From Pollenia angustigena (Eukaryota > Arthropoda > Insecta > Diptera > Polleniidae), in contig OV884059.1 of the NCBI GenBank assembly GCA_930367215.1, forward strand, positions 155,060,511 through 155,124,510: 64,000 nucleotides of DNA, given 5' to 3'. Below the pieces are notes generated by a model. The model saw only the letters and a list, made by a program, of their open reading frames with translations. It was not told the DNA's origin and ran no database searches. This document shows, one piece after another, positions 33,586-47,310 of the stretch (positions are counted from its first letter, which is position 1; the number at the start of each line of letters is the position of its first letter). Position numbers and translations under genes: made by a program.

Positions 33586-34248
33586 GCAATCCATACCACT
33601 TGCCATTCTTGTTGTTCGTATTCATTGCTGAAATTCAGCGCGAATTAATAAAAGCAAGTAAAATTTTGAGGCAAAAACTCGTGTGTGTATAGCTGCTGTT
33701 AGATGTCTTCATAGCTGTACCTATCTATCTGTCTGCGTTTGAATAATTGTCTAATTTCATTTTATTATTTAAATGTACAAGTGAATATCTCCATGTGGTT
33801 CCACAAGAACTAACTACTCAATAATTCCAAGGTCAATAGTAGATTTCAATGACAAGTGTATGCTAAATGTCTATAGTACAAAGCATTGTCTGGTCAACAG
33901 ATGGTCCCAAGTAATACTGGTGACAAATTCAACAATATATCAGTCTAGTTTTACTATTGACATTTCCTACAGGGTATGTACATACATATTTACTTAAAAA
34001 TATGCAAATATACATATATCTCTTATTTGCTGCAACAACGCCATAAGTAAAAATCGCAAATTTTGACTTAATATCACAAGTGCCTATTAAATCAATCTTA
34101 CGAACACAGAAAAAATGCTCGCCAATTTTTTTCAATTAAACCATTTATCAAAATTAAAATCACTTTTAATTAAAAATTTAATCTAGTTAATTAAACGTTT
34201 ACTTATATCATCAACTTATAATATCAACAAATATTCGATTGAAATAAT
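33586..34248. other. AT-rich intergenic, nothing recognised
   Basis: No frame, repeat boundary or RNA gene was seen. Confidence 0.45.
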
Positions 34249-34250
34249 TA

Positions 34251-34772
34251 CAGTAGAATCCCGATAATTCGTAATCGCAAGGGACCGGCCATTTCTTACG
34301 AATTATAGGGGTTTTCGATTTAGCGGGGTTTCGATTTACCGGGGTTAAAATAAAATTAATACGAATTAACGGGGTTTTTCAATTTATTTACTAAAACGAT
34401 AAAAAAAACAAAAGACAAGTGTTAAAAATAAAATATATAAAAATTATTCATGAAACAAACTGATCTTAAGAAAATAAACACACAAGTAAAAGCAAAAACC
34501 GACTCAAAAAAAAAAAATTGCGGCAAGCAAAAAATCATTATTTCCATGTTTCTGTTGTTTTTATTACGAATTATAAGTGTTAGATAGCAAAAAATTACGA
34601 TTTATAAGAGGCAAAGAAGATTTTATTTGAAAAAAAAAATTACGAATAACAGAGGGGATCAAAATGTATGGAAATTTTACGAATTAACGAGATTTTTTCA
34701 AGGGACCGACAGTTTATTACGAATTATCGGGAGTTACGATTTATCGGGGTACGAATTATCGGGATTTGACTG
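34251..34772. mobile_element. Tigger/pogo-type MITE CAGTAGAATCCCGATAATTC, TSD TA
   Basis: The ends CAGTAGAATCCCGATAATTC and its near-complement (CAGTCAAATCCCGATAATTC read in reverse) are inverted. TA is on both sides. Sub-terminal GATTTA(G/C)CGGGGT words repeat. CAGT ends with a 'GAA.CCCGAT' pattern are typical of Tigger/pogo MITEs. The relic at 29477 has related ends. Confidence 0.88.
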
Positions 34773-36051
34773 TAATTTATTTACTGGTGCAAATTCAAAT
34801 AATTTTTAAATAAATATCGCAAATTTTTAATTAAATTCAATTTTTATTTATTTCTATAAAGATGTTAAAAACTCAACTCTTGAAAGAAGAATAACATTTT
34901 ATTTTCCACTAGCAAACCCGGCGAACTCCGTTTCGCCACCAGATGGCTTCGTTTTATGTAACATTTCGTTTGGTGATTAAAAATTTTTTTTTGTAGCTGA
35001 CCCGACAGACGTTGTTCTGTCCCAATTAGAAAAAATGTTTGCGTTCGATTTTTAAAATCCGTTAAAAATAGGAAAAAAGTATTTTTAAATTAAAATGTTG
35101 TTCATATACATATATATGATTTACATTTGATTTGAAAATACATATGTTTGTATATATATGCTGTGAATCTTATAGTATTCTATTTACATTTTAGTTGATA
35201 AGATCAATATTCAGGTAAACAGTAAAAAAAAGTAAAACTTATTCGGTTGCTTTGCTAGGATACCATATTTTTTTAATTGCAATGCTTGTTGATTGTCATT
35301 GCATATGCGAGCCTTACTGGAAACTAACTGCAAGCGTTAAAATTGAATGCCATGTCGGTTGGAATCATTGGGATCCGAGGTATCAAAACATTTTCTCCCT
35401 TGTACTTTCCTTTAAGCATTGTTGTTTCGATGACGTTATTCGTCAGTTTTTTACCGTAAGTCGGGTGCCATTACAAAGACGTGGTTGGTTTATATTTCGT
35501 AACATTATGATTACCGATCCAACTTTTAGTTTGAATTTATGAGGAGGTAATCCGGGTAATCCCAGGGAGTTCGATTGGATTGTTGACGACATCGTTCTGA
35601 GAAGTAATGGAATCTACCGATTTGTACGTCTCCAGTTTGCCAGCGATTTCACTTTGAATCTTAAAATTCAGTTCGTCGACATCAACGTAGCTTATATAGC
35701 ACGTTCGCTCAACAAATCATGATTTCTGTAATTTTGTGTAATGTTTGAAAACACCTTTCGGATGACTTCGGACTTTGATTCGGTGAACCGGCAGAAATTG
35801 AAATATCCACCGGGATTTTGTCGTTTCCTATGTCCAGCAATTGTTTGGAAAATACGTCTCGAGATTGATTGTTTTGCAGCTCGACCCGCATTTTCAGAGT
35901 CAATTTGAGCTTCCTAACGTGTATCCACAAAGCAGACGACTTCAGACATGCATTTAATTCATCGGCGGGCGTTGATCGTGGCATCACTGGAAGTGTTTGC
36001 CAAAAATCACCTGCCAACAAATCATCGTACATCCAAATCGGCTTTGATTGT

Positions 36052-37908
<1,857 letters not shown>

Positions 37909-38622
37909 CAGAGAAAAAACATGTTTAAATACGGTCACCTCCAACAAAACTATTTTTAAAGAAAATTTTAAACATGTTATGTTTAGTACAAGGCGAATTT
38001 ATTACAGGTGGTCTTAAAAGCCCTGGTGATATTAGCTAAAATCACTGTTGGATGTCAAAATTTTGTTTATTCTCTTTTATTATCTTTGTTTCTGTTTTAT
38101 TTTATTTCTGTTTTTGACATTGTACAATGATTTTACAAAAACAAATTGCTTGTGGTTTTTGTACGAGTTGTACTTGTTGTAGTAACGAGATTACCTGGGA
38201 TGAATTCACCTTGGTTTAGTATAACCATATTATTGTCACCTACAACCATATAATGTTTGAATTGGTCCTCCATCAAGAAGCCACAACCATATTATGGTTG
38301 CTTCTAAACATGTTATGGTTAAATATGACACTAATTTGTTTCAAAATTAACAATAGTATTTTCCTCTTTTTCAAGAGCAACATGCTATGGTTGAAAACCA
38401 ACCATGCTATTTTAAGTGTTTAACATGTTTTAGGTTTTTTTTTTATCTATAACATGTTCGGAGGCAACCATAGTATGGTTGTGGCTTCTTGATGGAGGAC
38501 TAATTCAACCATAATATGGTTGCCGGTGACAGTTATATGGTTAAATGAAACATAATATGTTTAAAATTTTCTTTAAAAATAGTTTTGTTGGAGGTGACCA
38601 TATTTAAACATGTTTTTCTCTG
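37909..38622. mobile_element. Foldback element with ~75-bp arms, hosting a hAT MITE
   Basis: The arms at 37909-37980 and 38548-38622 are near-perfect inverted repeats sharing GGTCACCTCCAACAAAAC and AAAGAAAATTTTAAACAT. Inner arms ATCAAGAAGCCACAACCATA also pair. Three palindromes CAACCATANTATGGTTG lie at 38284, 38465 and 38506. No ORF is present. Confidence 0.85.
37989..38213. mobile_element. hAT MITE CAAGGCGAATT, TSD GTTTAGTA (225 bp)
   Basis: The ends CAAGGCGAATTTATTACAGG and CCTGGGATGAATTCACCTTG are imperfect inverted repeats. GTTTAGTA occurs exactly on both sides. It is inserted in the left part of the foldback element. A truncated relative is at 21270-21420. Confidence 0.92.
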
Positions 38623-38925
38623 GGTGTGTGTACAAACAATAATGACTTATTGACTAACATTTCTGCAAATGTCTGACTTTATTCTTAGAAACTTCGTTCA
38701 GATTTCTGTCAGACACTGAATATACCTACTGTCTGGATTCTTTCTGATCGATTTATTATCAGGTCAATCACTTCATAAATTTTTGGGTCAGAAATCTGAC
38801 AGAATTCGTATACCAATTTCGATATTTTTGTCGAAGTTTCTCTCAGATATTTGGAAGACGTCGGAATATTTTTCTGACTGGAATATTTCTGTTGATTTTC
38901 TTAAATGTAAGTAAAATATGTTGAT

Positions 38926-39182
38926 ACCCTGCAAATAATAGGACCAGTCCAAACACTCGTGTAAAGAGTAGCCCACAAGGGACTAGGACTAGTCCAAAAG
39001 TAACCCAAACGTATGGAAAAAACATGGTCTATTCAACGTCGTTTAAAAACGAAGACATGTCATCTCATTTCAAACACTTTTTAACAATGACATGGTCCAT
39101 GCTTGCATTACATCGGACCAGTCCATGGAGTAGGCCATTTTATCAAAATGTATCAGGTGGTCCAATATTATTTGCAGGGTAT
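38926..39182. mobile_element. TIR repeat ATACCCTGCAAATAATA
   Basis: ATACCCTGCAAATAATAGGACCA on the left (first 17 shared) pairs with TATTATTTGCAGGGTAT on the right. The middle shares GAAGACATGTC and GACATGGTCCAT words with a second copy at 59370-59700. The target duplication is not clear. Confidence 0.65.
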
Positions 39183-39689
39183 TAAAATATTTTATTCGAA
39201 TTCGCATTCGCAATATAAGTAGAGCAGAAATATTAAAATGTATTATCAGGGAAACCGGAAATATGCAATTGCATGCAGGCAGAAACAATATATTTACCAG
39301 CTTTAGAGCTTTTTTGAACTTTAGCATTGATTTGTTAGTGCATATTTTACCAATTGCAGCATTTTTTTTGGCATTTGTGCAGCATATTTCACATTTTTTA
39401 AACAAATTTTGATGCATGTTAAATTTTTTTAACGATTACTAGTGATTTTGCAGCGAAACAAAAGAATTTGTTTTAAATTCTGGTTAAGAGATGGCTTTTC
39501 TGTTTAAAATATCTACTTGTATATCCAACGTCTTGCTTTCATTTTTCCATCTACATTTAGTTTTCACTCTACAATTTTAAGTCAAAGCAAGTTGCCATTA
39601 AAGATTTATGTAATTTAAAAATGTAAAATTTTATGCATAAGCAAAAAATAAGGAAAAATCGAATTATATGCGTTTGGGCTAATGTGTTC
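39183..39689. other. AT-rich intergenic, nothing recognised
   Basis: A 115-codon minus frame at 39070-39417 overlaps the preceding repeat and has no motif. Confidence 0.4.
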
Positions 39690-39840
39690 AATACACAGAA
39701 ATTTAGACTCATATGTTAGCATACCGATCAAATCAGAATCACATTGTTTGATCGATTAATAAGACCAAACGATGTTTGTCCGTCCGTCCGTCTGGCTTGT
39801 TGTCTGTCCGTCTGTCTGTTGCAATTTTTTAGTTTTAATT
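39690..39840 (+). repeat. Short DINE-1-like fragment with GTCY microsatellite
   Basis: TGTCCGTCCGTCCGTCTGGC and GTCTGTCCGTCTGTCTGTTG follow an ACCAAACGATG word, matching the microsatellite core of the DINE-1-like elements. Neither end is recognisable. Confidence 0.5.
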
Positions 39841-40196
39841 GCCATAAAACACTTCTTAGACGTATTTTCGGTTTCCCTGTTTATTATCACAGCTTTATTT
39901 TATCCTTGAAGAAAAATAAATGCATAACATTTTAAATTGAAATGAGTGGCAAATTAATTTTTGAACATTTTAAAGTAAACGATTATTTTAAAACTTAAAT
40001 ATGAAAAAATCATACTCAAACTCATAAAATTAATGAACCACAAATCAATATTTAATGCTAAAATATCTTAATGTACAACTTGAATGACAATAAAAATAAA
40101 AATCACATAACGTCAATAATTAAAAGGCCAAATTTATCGTTTATTTTCTTGTAGCACACAAAAGTAATGAAACAAGTTTAAAAATAATTTAATTTA

Positions 40197-40200
<4 letters not shown>

Positions 40201-40233
<33 letters not shown>
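40201..40233. repeat. Homopolymer run of 33 T
   Basis: An uninterrupted T33 is directly followed by GTAATCTTAACA and then TTGATTCAG. It could be a polypyrimidine tract of a splice acceptor (TTCAG at 40252), a decayed poly(A) tail on the minus strand, or an assembly-prone homopolymer. Confidence 0.9.
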
Positions 40234-40234
<1 letters not shown>

Positions 40235-40605
40235 TAATCTTAACATTTTGATTCAGGGCTTGTTGCTTGAATGCCTTAAAATGTATAGTCACAACCATGT
40301 CGGATGTCAGCAGCGTTGAAAATGTAGCAAAAACATTCCGCTTAGACAAGTAACAAGTACAATAACAAAAATGTTTAATAGTTTAAGTTTAAATGCTGCT
40401 GCTGCCGTTTAAAACGCTCACAGCTTATTATATGCAAATAAAAAAGAAAAACACTAACATTTTTCTCAAAAATTCAGCTGCAGCAGATTTTTATTTTTAT
40501 GGGAAACTACACTTGTCTTGAAATGCGTTATAACATTCAATGATTAAAAATTATTTCTTGCCTTATTATTTTTATTTTTTTTTTTTTTTCTTCTATTTAA
40601 TACAG

Positions 40606-40729
40606 TTCTTGTAGATTATTTTTGTTTAAAAGACCATGTTGACATTAAACCAGCTAAAAACTACTCAACACAGCAACAGCAAAAAGTAGCTGCTGCCACA
40701 TATTGGCCACATATAGCAGACCTTCTGAG
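40606..40729 (+). CDS. Candidate internal exon of an unrecognised gene
   Basis: I do not recognise the protein. A long T-rich tract ends in AATACAG at 40605 and GTAGCA follows at 40730. Between them 124 nt have a single fully open frame of 40 codons (two bases before, two after) that encodes LVDYFCLKDHVDIKPAKNYS, then a Gln-rich and Ala-rich stretch and ATYWPHIADLL. The trailing AG joins in phase to an exon at 42689. Composition is protein-like, but CAG/CAA-rich open frames can arise by chance in such DNA, and the donor is not a strong consensus. An upstream candidate (40253-40349, open in one frame, contains MSDVSSVENVAK) does not match in phase, so a further exon would be needed. Confidence 0.3.
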
Positions 40730-41049
40730 GTAGCACTCACTCACTTATAAGCGTTGAAAAATTCATGTAAAAATTTTGTATATTTTTTTTTTTTTTGGTG
40801 TTTTGAGGAAAAAATTAATATTAAAAATAAAGTAAATCTGTACATGAAAAATATTTACAAAAAAAACTATGATTTTTAGCCATGACAACAGATTTTCTTA
40901 AGAAAAAAATTGTATTTTGAAACAGACATACAACCAAACACGTTCAAAAGGATAATATTGCTTCTAATGAACTGAAATGGCCAACAAAAGGTACGAACAT
41001 CGAAAGAACTCCAATGGAAATACGGAAAAGTCATATTTATTCGTTATTA

Positions 41050-42460
41050 ATGTTATAGGAAATTTACATGTAATGAAGCTTTAAATGGTATTGAAAACAA
41101 CTTTTTATGTTATTAAAACTTGTCACAGACAACTTTCGTTGTTATCAAAAATTCGTAAACAAATTTCTATGTTTTCGAAGATTGCCATTGACAACATTTA
41201 GGCCCTAATTATGTAAAGCGCAACGCAACGCCAAAGAATTACATTGAAAGCAAAAACAAAGTAATAAATATTTTGTAATTTTGCTGTTGCTTTCTATAGA
41301 AATTCATGTATCGTTTTTAAATTTTCAACGCCACAAGCTATGAGGCGTTTGAAATTTTAAAACACAATAAGAATTTATATAGAAACAACAACAAAATTAC
41401 AAAATATTTATGACTTTGTTTTTGCTGTCAATGTAATTCGTTGTGTGTTTACATAATTAAGGCCTCAATGTCATCCAACATTGTCTTACGATTTAACAAA
41501 ACTTGTCAAAGGCAACGTTTGATGTTATCGAAATTTCCAAAGACTACTTTTGATATTATGGAAAATGGTGATATTCGATGTTATTCAAAATTTGCATAGG
41601 ATACTTCGAAGTATATCACCGAAATCACCATAGACAACTTTCGATGTTTTCTAAAATTCATCTTCCACTTTCGATGTTTTCGAAAACTGTCATATTCAAT
41701 ATTTGATGTTATCAAACATTGTCACAGACAACTTTCGATTCAGCAAAAATGTTTAAAAGCAACTTTGGATATTATCAAAACTGCTATTGACAACTATTGA
41801 TGTTATCGAAGATTGTAATATTCGATGTTTTTATAAATATGCACAGGCCATTTCGAAAATATCAATAGTTATTTCAACAAAATCGCCATCTACAACTCTC
41901 GATGTTGTCAAAAATGTATTCTTCACTTTCGATCTTTTCGAAAATTTCCGTAGAAAACATTTGGTGTTATCAAACATTGTCATAGAAAATTTTCGATTAA
42001 ACATTTTTAAAAGGCAACTTTGGATGTTATCGAAATTGCTATAGACTTCTATTGATGTTACCAAAGATTGTGATATTCGATTTTATTAAAAAAATTCATC
42101 GGCCATTCGATAACATCAAAAGTTTTGTCACTAAAACCGCCATGAACACCTTTTGATGTGATCAAAAAAAAGATGTTTCCGAAAACTGATATTGACAACA
42201 TTTGCTTTTATCAAACATTGCAAAGGCAATTTTCGATTCAACAAAAAAGTTCGAAGGCAACTTTTTATGTTATCGAAAATGACTATATTCGATGTTATTT
42301 TAAATGTTCATATGCCATTTCGATAACATTAATTATAAGGAATATCATCGAAATCGCTATAGATAAATTTCGATGTTATCAATAACTGATATATGAGAGA
42401 TCCCATTGCTTTCCAAAATTTTTATAGATGTGATAATATCGAAAATTATTGAAGACGAAT
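41050..42460. repeat. Degenerate minisatellite built on TTTCGATGTTATCGAAAAT
   Basis: Dozens of variants of CAACTTTCGATGTTATC(G)AAA(A)TTG(T)CA recur, roughly every 30-60 bp. The core TTCGATGTTATCGAA is nearly palindromic. Similar but sparser words continue at 43190-43300, 44700-44860, 47500-47800 and 51240-51440, so the elements at 43.3-51 kb seem to have been inserted into one formerly continuous array. Confidence 0.75.
41201..41464. mobile_element. Hairpin MITE GGCCCTAATTATGTAAA inside the minisatellite
   Basis: The left GGCCCTAATTATGTAAA and right TTTACATAATTAAGGCC ends are inverted. Inner arms GAATTACATTGAAAGCAAAA and complement also pair. The flanks TTA and TCA may be a decayed 3-bp duplication. 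Confidence 0.7.
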
Positions 42461-42688
42461 TTTGTTTTATATGGTCCCCCTTCTTTACAAGTCTTGCCAT
42501 CTTTTCAAAGAAGTTTTTAATAAGTTAAATAAAAGTCAACACAATTTTCGTATAAACAAAAAAAAAAAAAAAATTGTATAAAAACTATAATGTATAATTT
42601 TTATATTTTACAACAAAAAAATCTAAAACATAGAAAACAACGCAAAAAGAAAAATTTTTTTTTGTATACCAACAGCTGCTGGTTACAG

Positions 42689-42767
42689 ACCAGATAACGT
42701 TAATACTGCATTAAAAGACACCCAGCCACCACCGAAGCCACAATTTACTCCACAGCCACCAGTTTAG
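42689..42767 (+). CDS. Candidate terminal exon, proline-rich tail
   Basis: A T-rich tract and GGTTACAG precede 42689. One leading base plus 25 codons and a TAG encode PDNVNTALKDTQPPPKPQFT and PQPPV. The leading base completes the Arg codon left by the 40606-40729 exon, so the two would join as ADLL-R-PDNV. The Pro-rich hydrophilic tail is unlike the AT-driven frames around it. The implied 1.96-kb intron would contain the TTCGATGTTATCGAA minisatellite. Transcript support is needed. Alternatively the frame extends upstream through CTGCTGGTTAC with another acceptor. Confidence 0.3.
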
Positions 42768-43327
42768 AAAAAAAACTCTGCAAAAAATTAGAAATATAGA
42801 AAAAAAGTGTAGAGGCTCCCACGCCTTGTGCTAATTTTACAGTACTTTATAAAGGCGTTTAATGCTAAATTTGAAGGCAGTGACATAATAACATAAACAT
42901 GATCACGAAATGATATCTAATGTTTTTTTCTGTTTTCTTTTCTTGGGTTTTTTTCTATCACAACAAAATTGAAAAAAAAAAACTATTGTACCACAACACA
43001 ATAGAGACAAATGGAGAAAACATACGACACCGCATTAAACAGACGATTAAAAAAACTTTGATGCAGTGGCCACAGCGACAAAACGGATGACAATTTTATT
43101 TACCTGTTGAAGAAAGAACCTGCAGAAACACCCTACAACAAAAAAATAAATAAACTTTCTTATATAAATAACTTTTGATGTTATTAACAGCTGTTATAAA
43201 AGAAATTTTCCAGAAATGTTATCGAAGAGTTTTATATTGAAAATTTTTTTATCGAAGAATTTTATATAGAAATTTTTTTTAATATTATGGAAAATTTTCT
43301 TGTGTGTTAATGAAATATTTTTATGTA
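42768..43327. other. AT-rich, possible 3' UTR of the candidate gene, then minisatellite remnants
   Basis: The candidate stop at 42767 is followed by A-rich sequence, and AATAAATAAA appears near 43147. From 43165 the TTTTGATGTTATTAAC-type words return. Confidence 0.35.
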
Positions 43328-43450
43328 ATTAACCCCAAATTTCACCAAGTTCAGTTTTAATTCACTATCAGTTGTAGCTGTTAAATCATATTGTTAACTG
43401 GAAGTTAAAGTAATAGTTAGTTTTAACTGAACTTGGTGAAATTGGGGGTA
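43328..43450. mobile_element. Hairpin MITE CCCCAAATTTCACCAAGTTC (~120 bp)
   Basis: The left CCCCAAATTTCACCAAGTTC and right GAACTTGGTGAAATTGGGGG arms are inverted around a short AT-rich loop. The words TTAA and GTAA flank it, without a clear duplication. Confidence 0.75.
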
Positions 43451-43738
43451 AATATTCTATTAAAAAAAAAAATGTATATTGAGAAATTGTCTATGTAATC
43501 GATCCCTTTTTGCGATTATGTCGTAAGCGACATCATTAAAACTATCGTAAACGCCATGTTCTATGATCAATTGAATCTCAACATGCCCTTCAAAACTATC
43601 GAACGAGCGATTGTAATTAAAAAAAAAATTAATAACATGAAACCAAATAAAGCGATGCACTACTTACGAAAAAAAATAATATAAAAGTGCTCGATATATT
43701 CTTAAGTAAGAAAATTTTTAGTATTATAGAAAACTTTT

Positions 43739-44018
43739 TGTTATTCGTGCTTAATTCCCAGTTTTTATTCTTGATAAAAACACTTGATATTTATTGTTGA
43801 TGGGATAAGCTATTCCTATGCGCATTTCACTGGTTGCTTAGGCCAGATCATCAGGAAACTTCATCCATAAAGATTTTAGAAAAACTAAAGATATTAAACC
43901 AAATAAAACTGTTAAACGTATAAGAATTATAAGCAACAGTTCTACTTGTAACAATATCAAAGTTGAAACAAAACACATCAACAATAAACAGTGGGTTTAT
44001 CCAATCTTACATTCCCCA
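43739..44018. repeat. Dispersed ~280-bp repeat with TG...CA ends, copy 2
   Basis: It is nearly identical to 26775-27056 over its whole length, with a few substitutions and one-base indels. The flanks of the two copies share nothing, so the ends are well defined. Confidence 0.7.
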
Positions 44019-44062
44019 CTACAATTAGTTGAAATTCTCTCAACATTAATTGTAGTTGTAAG

Positions 44063-44602
44063 CAGTGATGCCAACTTAGTGCTTTTGGCACTATTTATGG
44101 TGCTTTTTAATGCCTCAAAACGCCAAAATTTTATCCATAGTGCCAAAACAAGAAAAAGCACTAACTTGGTGCTTTTTCAATTTTTCGTTAGTGCCTTTAG
44201 TGCTTTTTACAATTTTTATTTTTTCTACCATTTTTTAAAACTACGATTATATAGAGGATGATTGAGTTGAACTTTGCTATTTGGGGTACAATTTTGAGAA
44301 GGCTTGTAAAGATTTTAATATTTCAAATGGTAAAAAAGTGATAAATATGGCCAATTTAAACTCCAAATGATTTGGATGATATTATTAATAATAATACATT
44401 AAAAAATGTTTATATACAAATATAATTTGAATTTTGGAGGTATATAATATTTGGCACAGCCGAATGCAACTTGTTTTGTGTTTAATTAAATTGTAAAAAT
44501 GACTTAGTGATTTTTTACGCTTTTTTTTGCTCGTAATAGTGCTTTTTGGTGCTTTTTTTAAATTTTAAAGTGCTTTTTGCTCTCAAAAAGTTGGCATCAC
44601 TG
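44063..44602. mobile_element. hAT MITE CAGTGATGCCAACTTAGTGC, TSD GTTGTAAG (540 bp)
   Basis: The ends CAGTGATGCCAACTT and AAGTTGGCATCACTG are inverted. GTTGTAAG is on both sides. Sub-terminal GTGCTTTTT words recur many times. A 60-codon frame inside has no motif. Related AGTGCTAA/GTGCTTTT words occur at the ends of the 55717 element. Confidence 0.95.
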
Positions 44603-44610
44603 GTTGTAAG

Positions 44611-45029
44611 TAGGTTAAGAAAAACAAAATAAAAACAACAACAACTTACAAAAACATGTTGTCAATTAAGTGTTTTTTTAGGCCGTGCAAAAATTTAAAT
44701 TACTTTTTGATATTATAGAAAATGTTCTTAACATGAAAAAATTTCGATGTTGCTGAAATTTTTTATATTATTATTTACTACTAGTATTAATTATTTAAAT
44801 ATTTTCTTATATTAAGAGATTTTCGATGTTTTTGAAAATTTTTTCAAATGGGGAAGAAGAATATACCTATTTTCGAAAGTTTTAAATACATAGCTAACCA
44901 TTTAGTGGCTTACAGCTGTTAAATATCTGTCCTTTGGAGTGTCATTTATTTAGTGGTAGGTTTGCATTTTTTACCAACCAAAGAACGCGTAAAAAAAATT
45001 AAAACTTACTAAAAAAGTGGTTGTTCAAA
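44611..45029. other. AT-rich with minisatellite remnants
   Basis: TTTCGATGTT and GAAAATTTTTT words mark the older array. No gene was seen. Confidence 0.45.
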
Positions 45030-45388
45030 CGTGGACACTTTCTAGTATCATGTGGTGATTATAGTCGTCATTATCAACCTACTGTGCAAGGAATTGCCAA
45101 GATTATAAAAGAAGCGAAAAATATCGCTAAAAACGTATTTTTTTCGAAAATAACGCTAAATGCATCTTTACCATCAATTCAAAGCATTATGGCCGTATGA
45201 TAACCGAGTTTTTTTTTTGGCCTGCAATTGGAGATTATAAACTGGTTGTTACAAGACGTTGCCATGGGCACGCGCAATTTCACGTTTGACGACGTCAATT
45301 GGTCACCAAGATCATGCGATTTTACGCCGTTAGATTTTTGTGGCGCTACTCAAAATAACGTGTCTACGCGTATAAGTCTCTTACGAAA

Positions 45389-47310
45389 CAGTGTTCGAAA
45401 ATAAACATAACATTATTGAGCGTAAGTCTCACACACACACAAAAACGATGTTTGTTTGTTTAGTGTTGTGTATACCAACATAACCCTTTTATACCGTTCA
45501 TATCTATTTTCAAGAAAGTAGCGAACATTATATAGTGTTCTGTTCTTTTTAATATGTAAAACAAAACAATTGCGGTGATACTGTAGACATAAACTATATT
45601 TTTTTGTTCTATAGTGTTTCTTTTTTAAAATTGATAAAGAAATGAGAAAACAAAAAATTTTACCGACGGCCACAGCACGAAAAGCTTGTGCACATGTTTT
45701 GTTTGTGTAAGACTTTTTCAATGGCTTTTTTTGTTTTCGTATATGTATTTTGTTTTTGTAAAAAAACGTTTGTCTTTTTTAACAGTCCAAAGGGTGGTAA
45801 GCACAACTGAAACGAACAAATATTAATGTGCTGAACCGAACACAACGAAGTTGGTGATTCAAAAAAAAAAAAATTAATAAATTAATAAATAAATAAAAAG
45901 TATTAGTACAGCTTTATTTTTGTGTACGAAGATCACAAACATAGAAAACTTAATTTTTTAATTTTTTCTATTAGCGTTTGTGTTTTTCGCAAAACAACGG
46001 AACCGAACGCTAAAGCTGAAGGTCCACACCATGCGTTCATGCGTAGATGCGTATGATACTTCTTGTGCATTTTATGCGTCTCTTAATTCAAGTTACATGC
46101 AATGCGTTTTATGTGCCAAATTTGCTTTTTTTTATCAGCTGTTGTGCTAATAAGTATAACAATTAAAAACAATTTTGCCAAAAATGAAGAGAGTAATTGA
46201 TATTTTAATAGAATTTATTTAATAGAATTCATAGAAGAATAAGCTTTTATTATAAAAATATTCGTGATTTTTCACGGTATCAATAAGTTTCAATTCATGG
46301 CATTTGTTTTTTTTTTTTTTTGATTTTGCTTAAACACTAAAAAATTTTTGGCTAAGTATCTAGAGTTATATTGCCAGGGTATCACACGGTTTGTTGGAGC
46401 CTCATCCACAAGTCCTCGATCCACCTAGACCTTCGAATAGGAAGGCGAACAGCTTCCAGAATAAGCTCCAGAGTATATCTTGTCTCCACAGTAAAACGTC
46501 TGAGTTATTTCTCCACCAGTAAAATGTCTGAGTTATATTGGTTCTCCACCAGTCACATGAGTTATTAATGGTTCTCCACCAGACAAAACCTCAAATTGAG
46601 GTTAAAAACGATTGCATATACTTAATGCAGATATGTACCGCAAAAACTGTAACTCGGTACAGTTATACGACGCCGAAGCACTAACCAATGCGGGGTGACA
46701 ACGCAAAACGCAACAAAAGCAGACAAACAAAAACGACCTGTTTGCCCTTAAGAAATAATGACAAAAAGCGCGAGTTGCTTCTCCACTCAGAGCAGTTTTA
46801 CGAGTGGTGGCATTTGTCAAAAAAAATAATAAGCACAACAAAGATGACACTCAGAACATAAAAGTAATCGATAACCAGAGTGGCAAATTTTGTTCGTGGT
46901 AAAATTGTGCTAAAAATTAATTTTAATGTATTTTATTCTTTAAAGTTTATTCAATCTTTATTACGAAAGCTTTTTCTCTTATTAAAAACCTTTTTTAATG
47001 CAAAAAAAAATAGTAAAATGTAATCCACCACAAAAACATATTTATCGATTACATTGCAAATAAAATATGATTTGTCATCCATGGCCATCAATAACAGCTG
47101 ACTTTTTTTCACCACAAATGCGACGGATACAAAAGTAGAAAGTAAACCTACTTTCATGCGTTTATACGTCTATGCATTCTATGCGATTTGTCATATACAA
47201 TTACACTGATTCTACTTTTTTGTCAAACGCATAAAAAGGAAAGACGCATTAACGCATGGTGTGGACCTTCAGCTTAAGGGAAGATATTCAATATTTATTT
47301 TCGAACATTG
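45389..47310. mobile_element. hAT MITE family CAGTGTTCG, copy C, split by a Harbinger-like element
   Basis: The left end CAGTGTTCGAAAATAAAC is perfect and the right end ATTTATTTTCGAACATTG is nearly so. The flanks TTACGAAA and ATTTGAAA are only a weak 8-bp duplication. The family sequence is interrupted at 46014-47274. It inserted into the mariner relic. Confidence 0.85.
46014..47274. mobile_element. Harbinger-like element AGCTGAAGGTCCACACC, TSD TAA (1261 bp)
   Basis: The ends AGCTGAAGGTCCACACCATG and its reverse complement are perfect for at least 20 bp. TAA is on both sides (46011-46013, 47275-47277). Inside, GTCTCCACCAGTA and GTTCTCCACCAG phrases repeat near 46480-46580. Minus-strand frames at 46602-46850 and 46951-47157 show no Harbinger transposase motif, so it is probably non-autonomous. 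Confidence 0.92.

Noticed and set aside
40253..40349. Exon containing MSDVSSVENVAKTFRLDK after the T33 tract
   Set aside because: The acceptor TTCAG and donor-like GTAACA are present, but its phase does not match the next candidate exon, so I do not call it as coding.
45413..45845. Minus-strand frames of 102 and 61 codons in hAT copy C
   Set aside because: They lie in a non-autonomous MITE, are not present in copies A or D, and show no motif.
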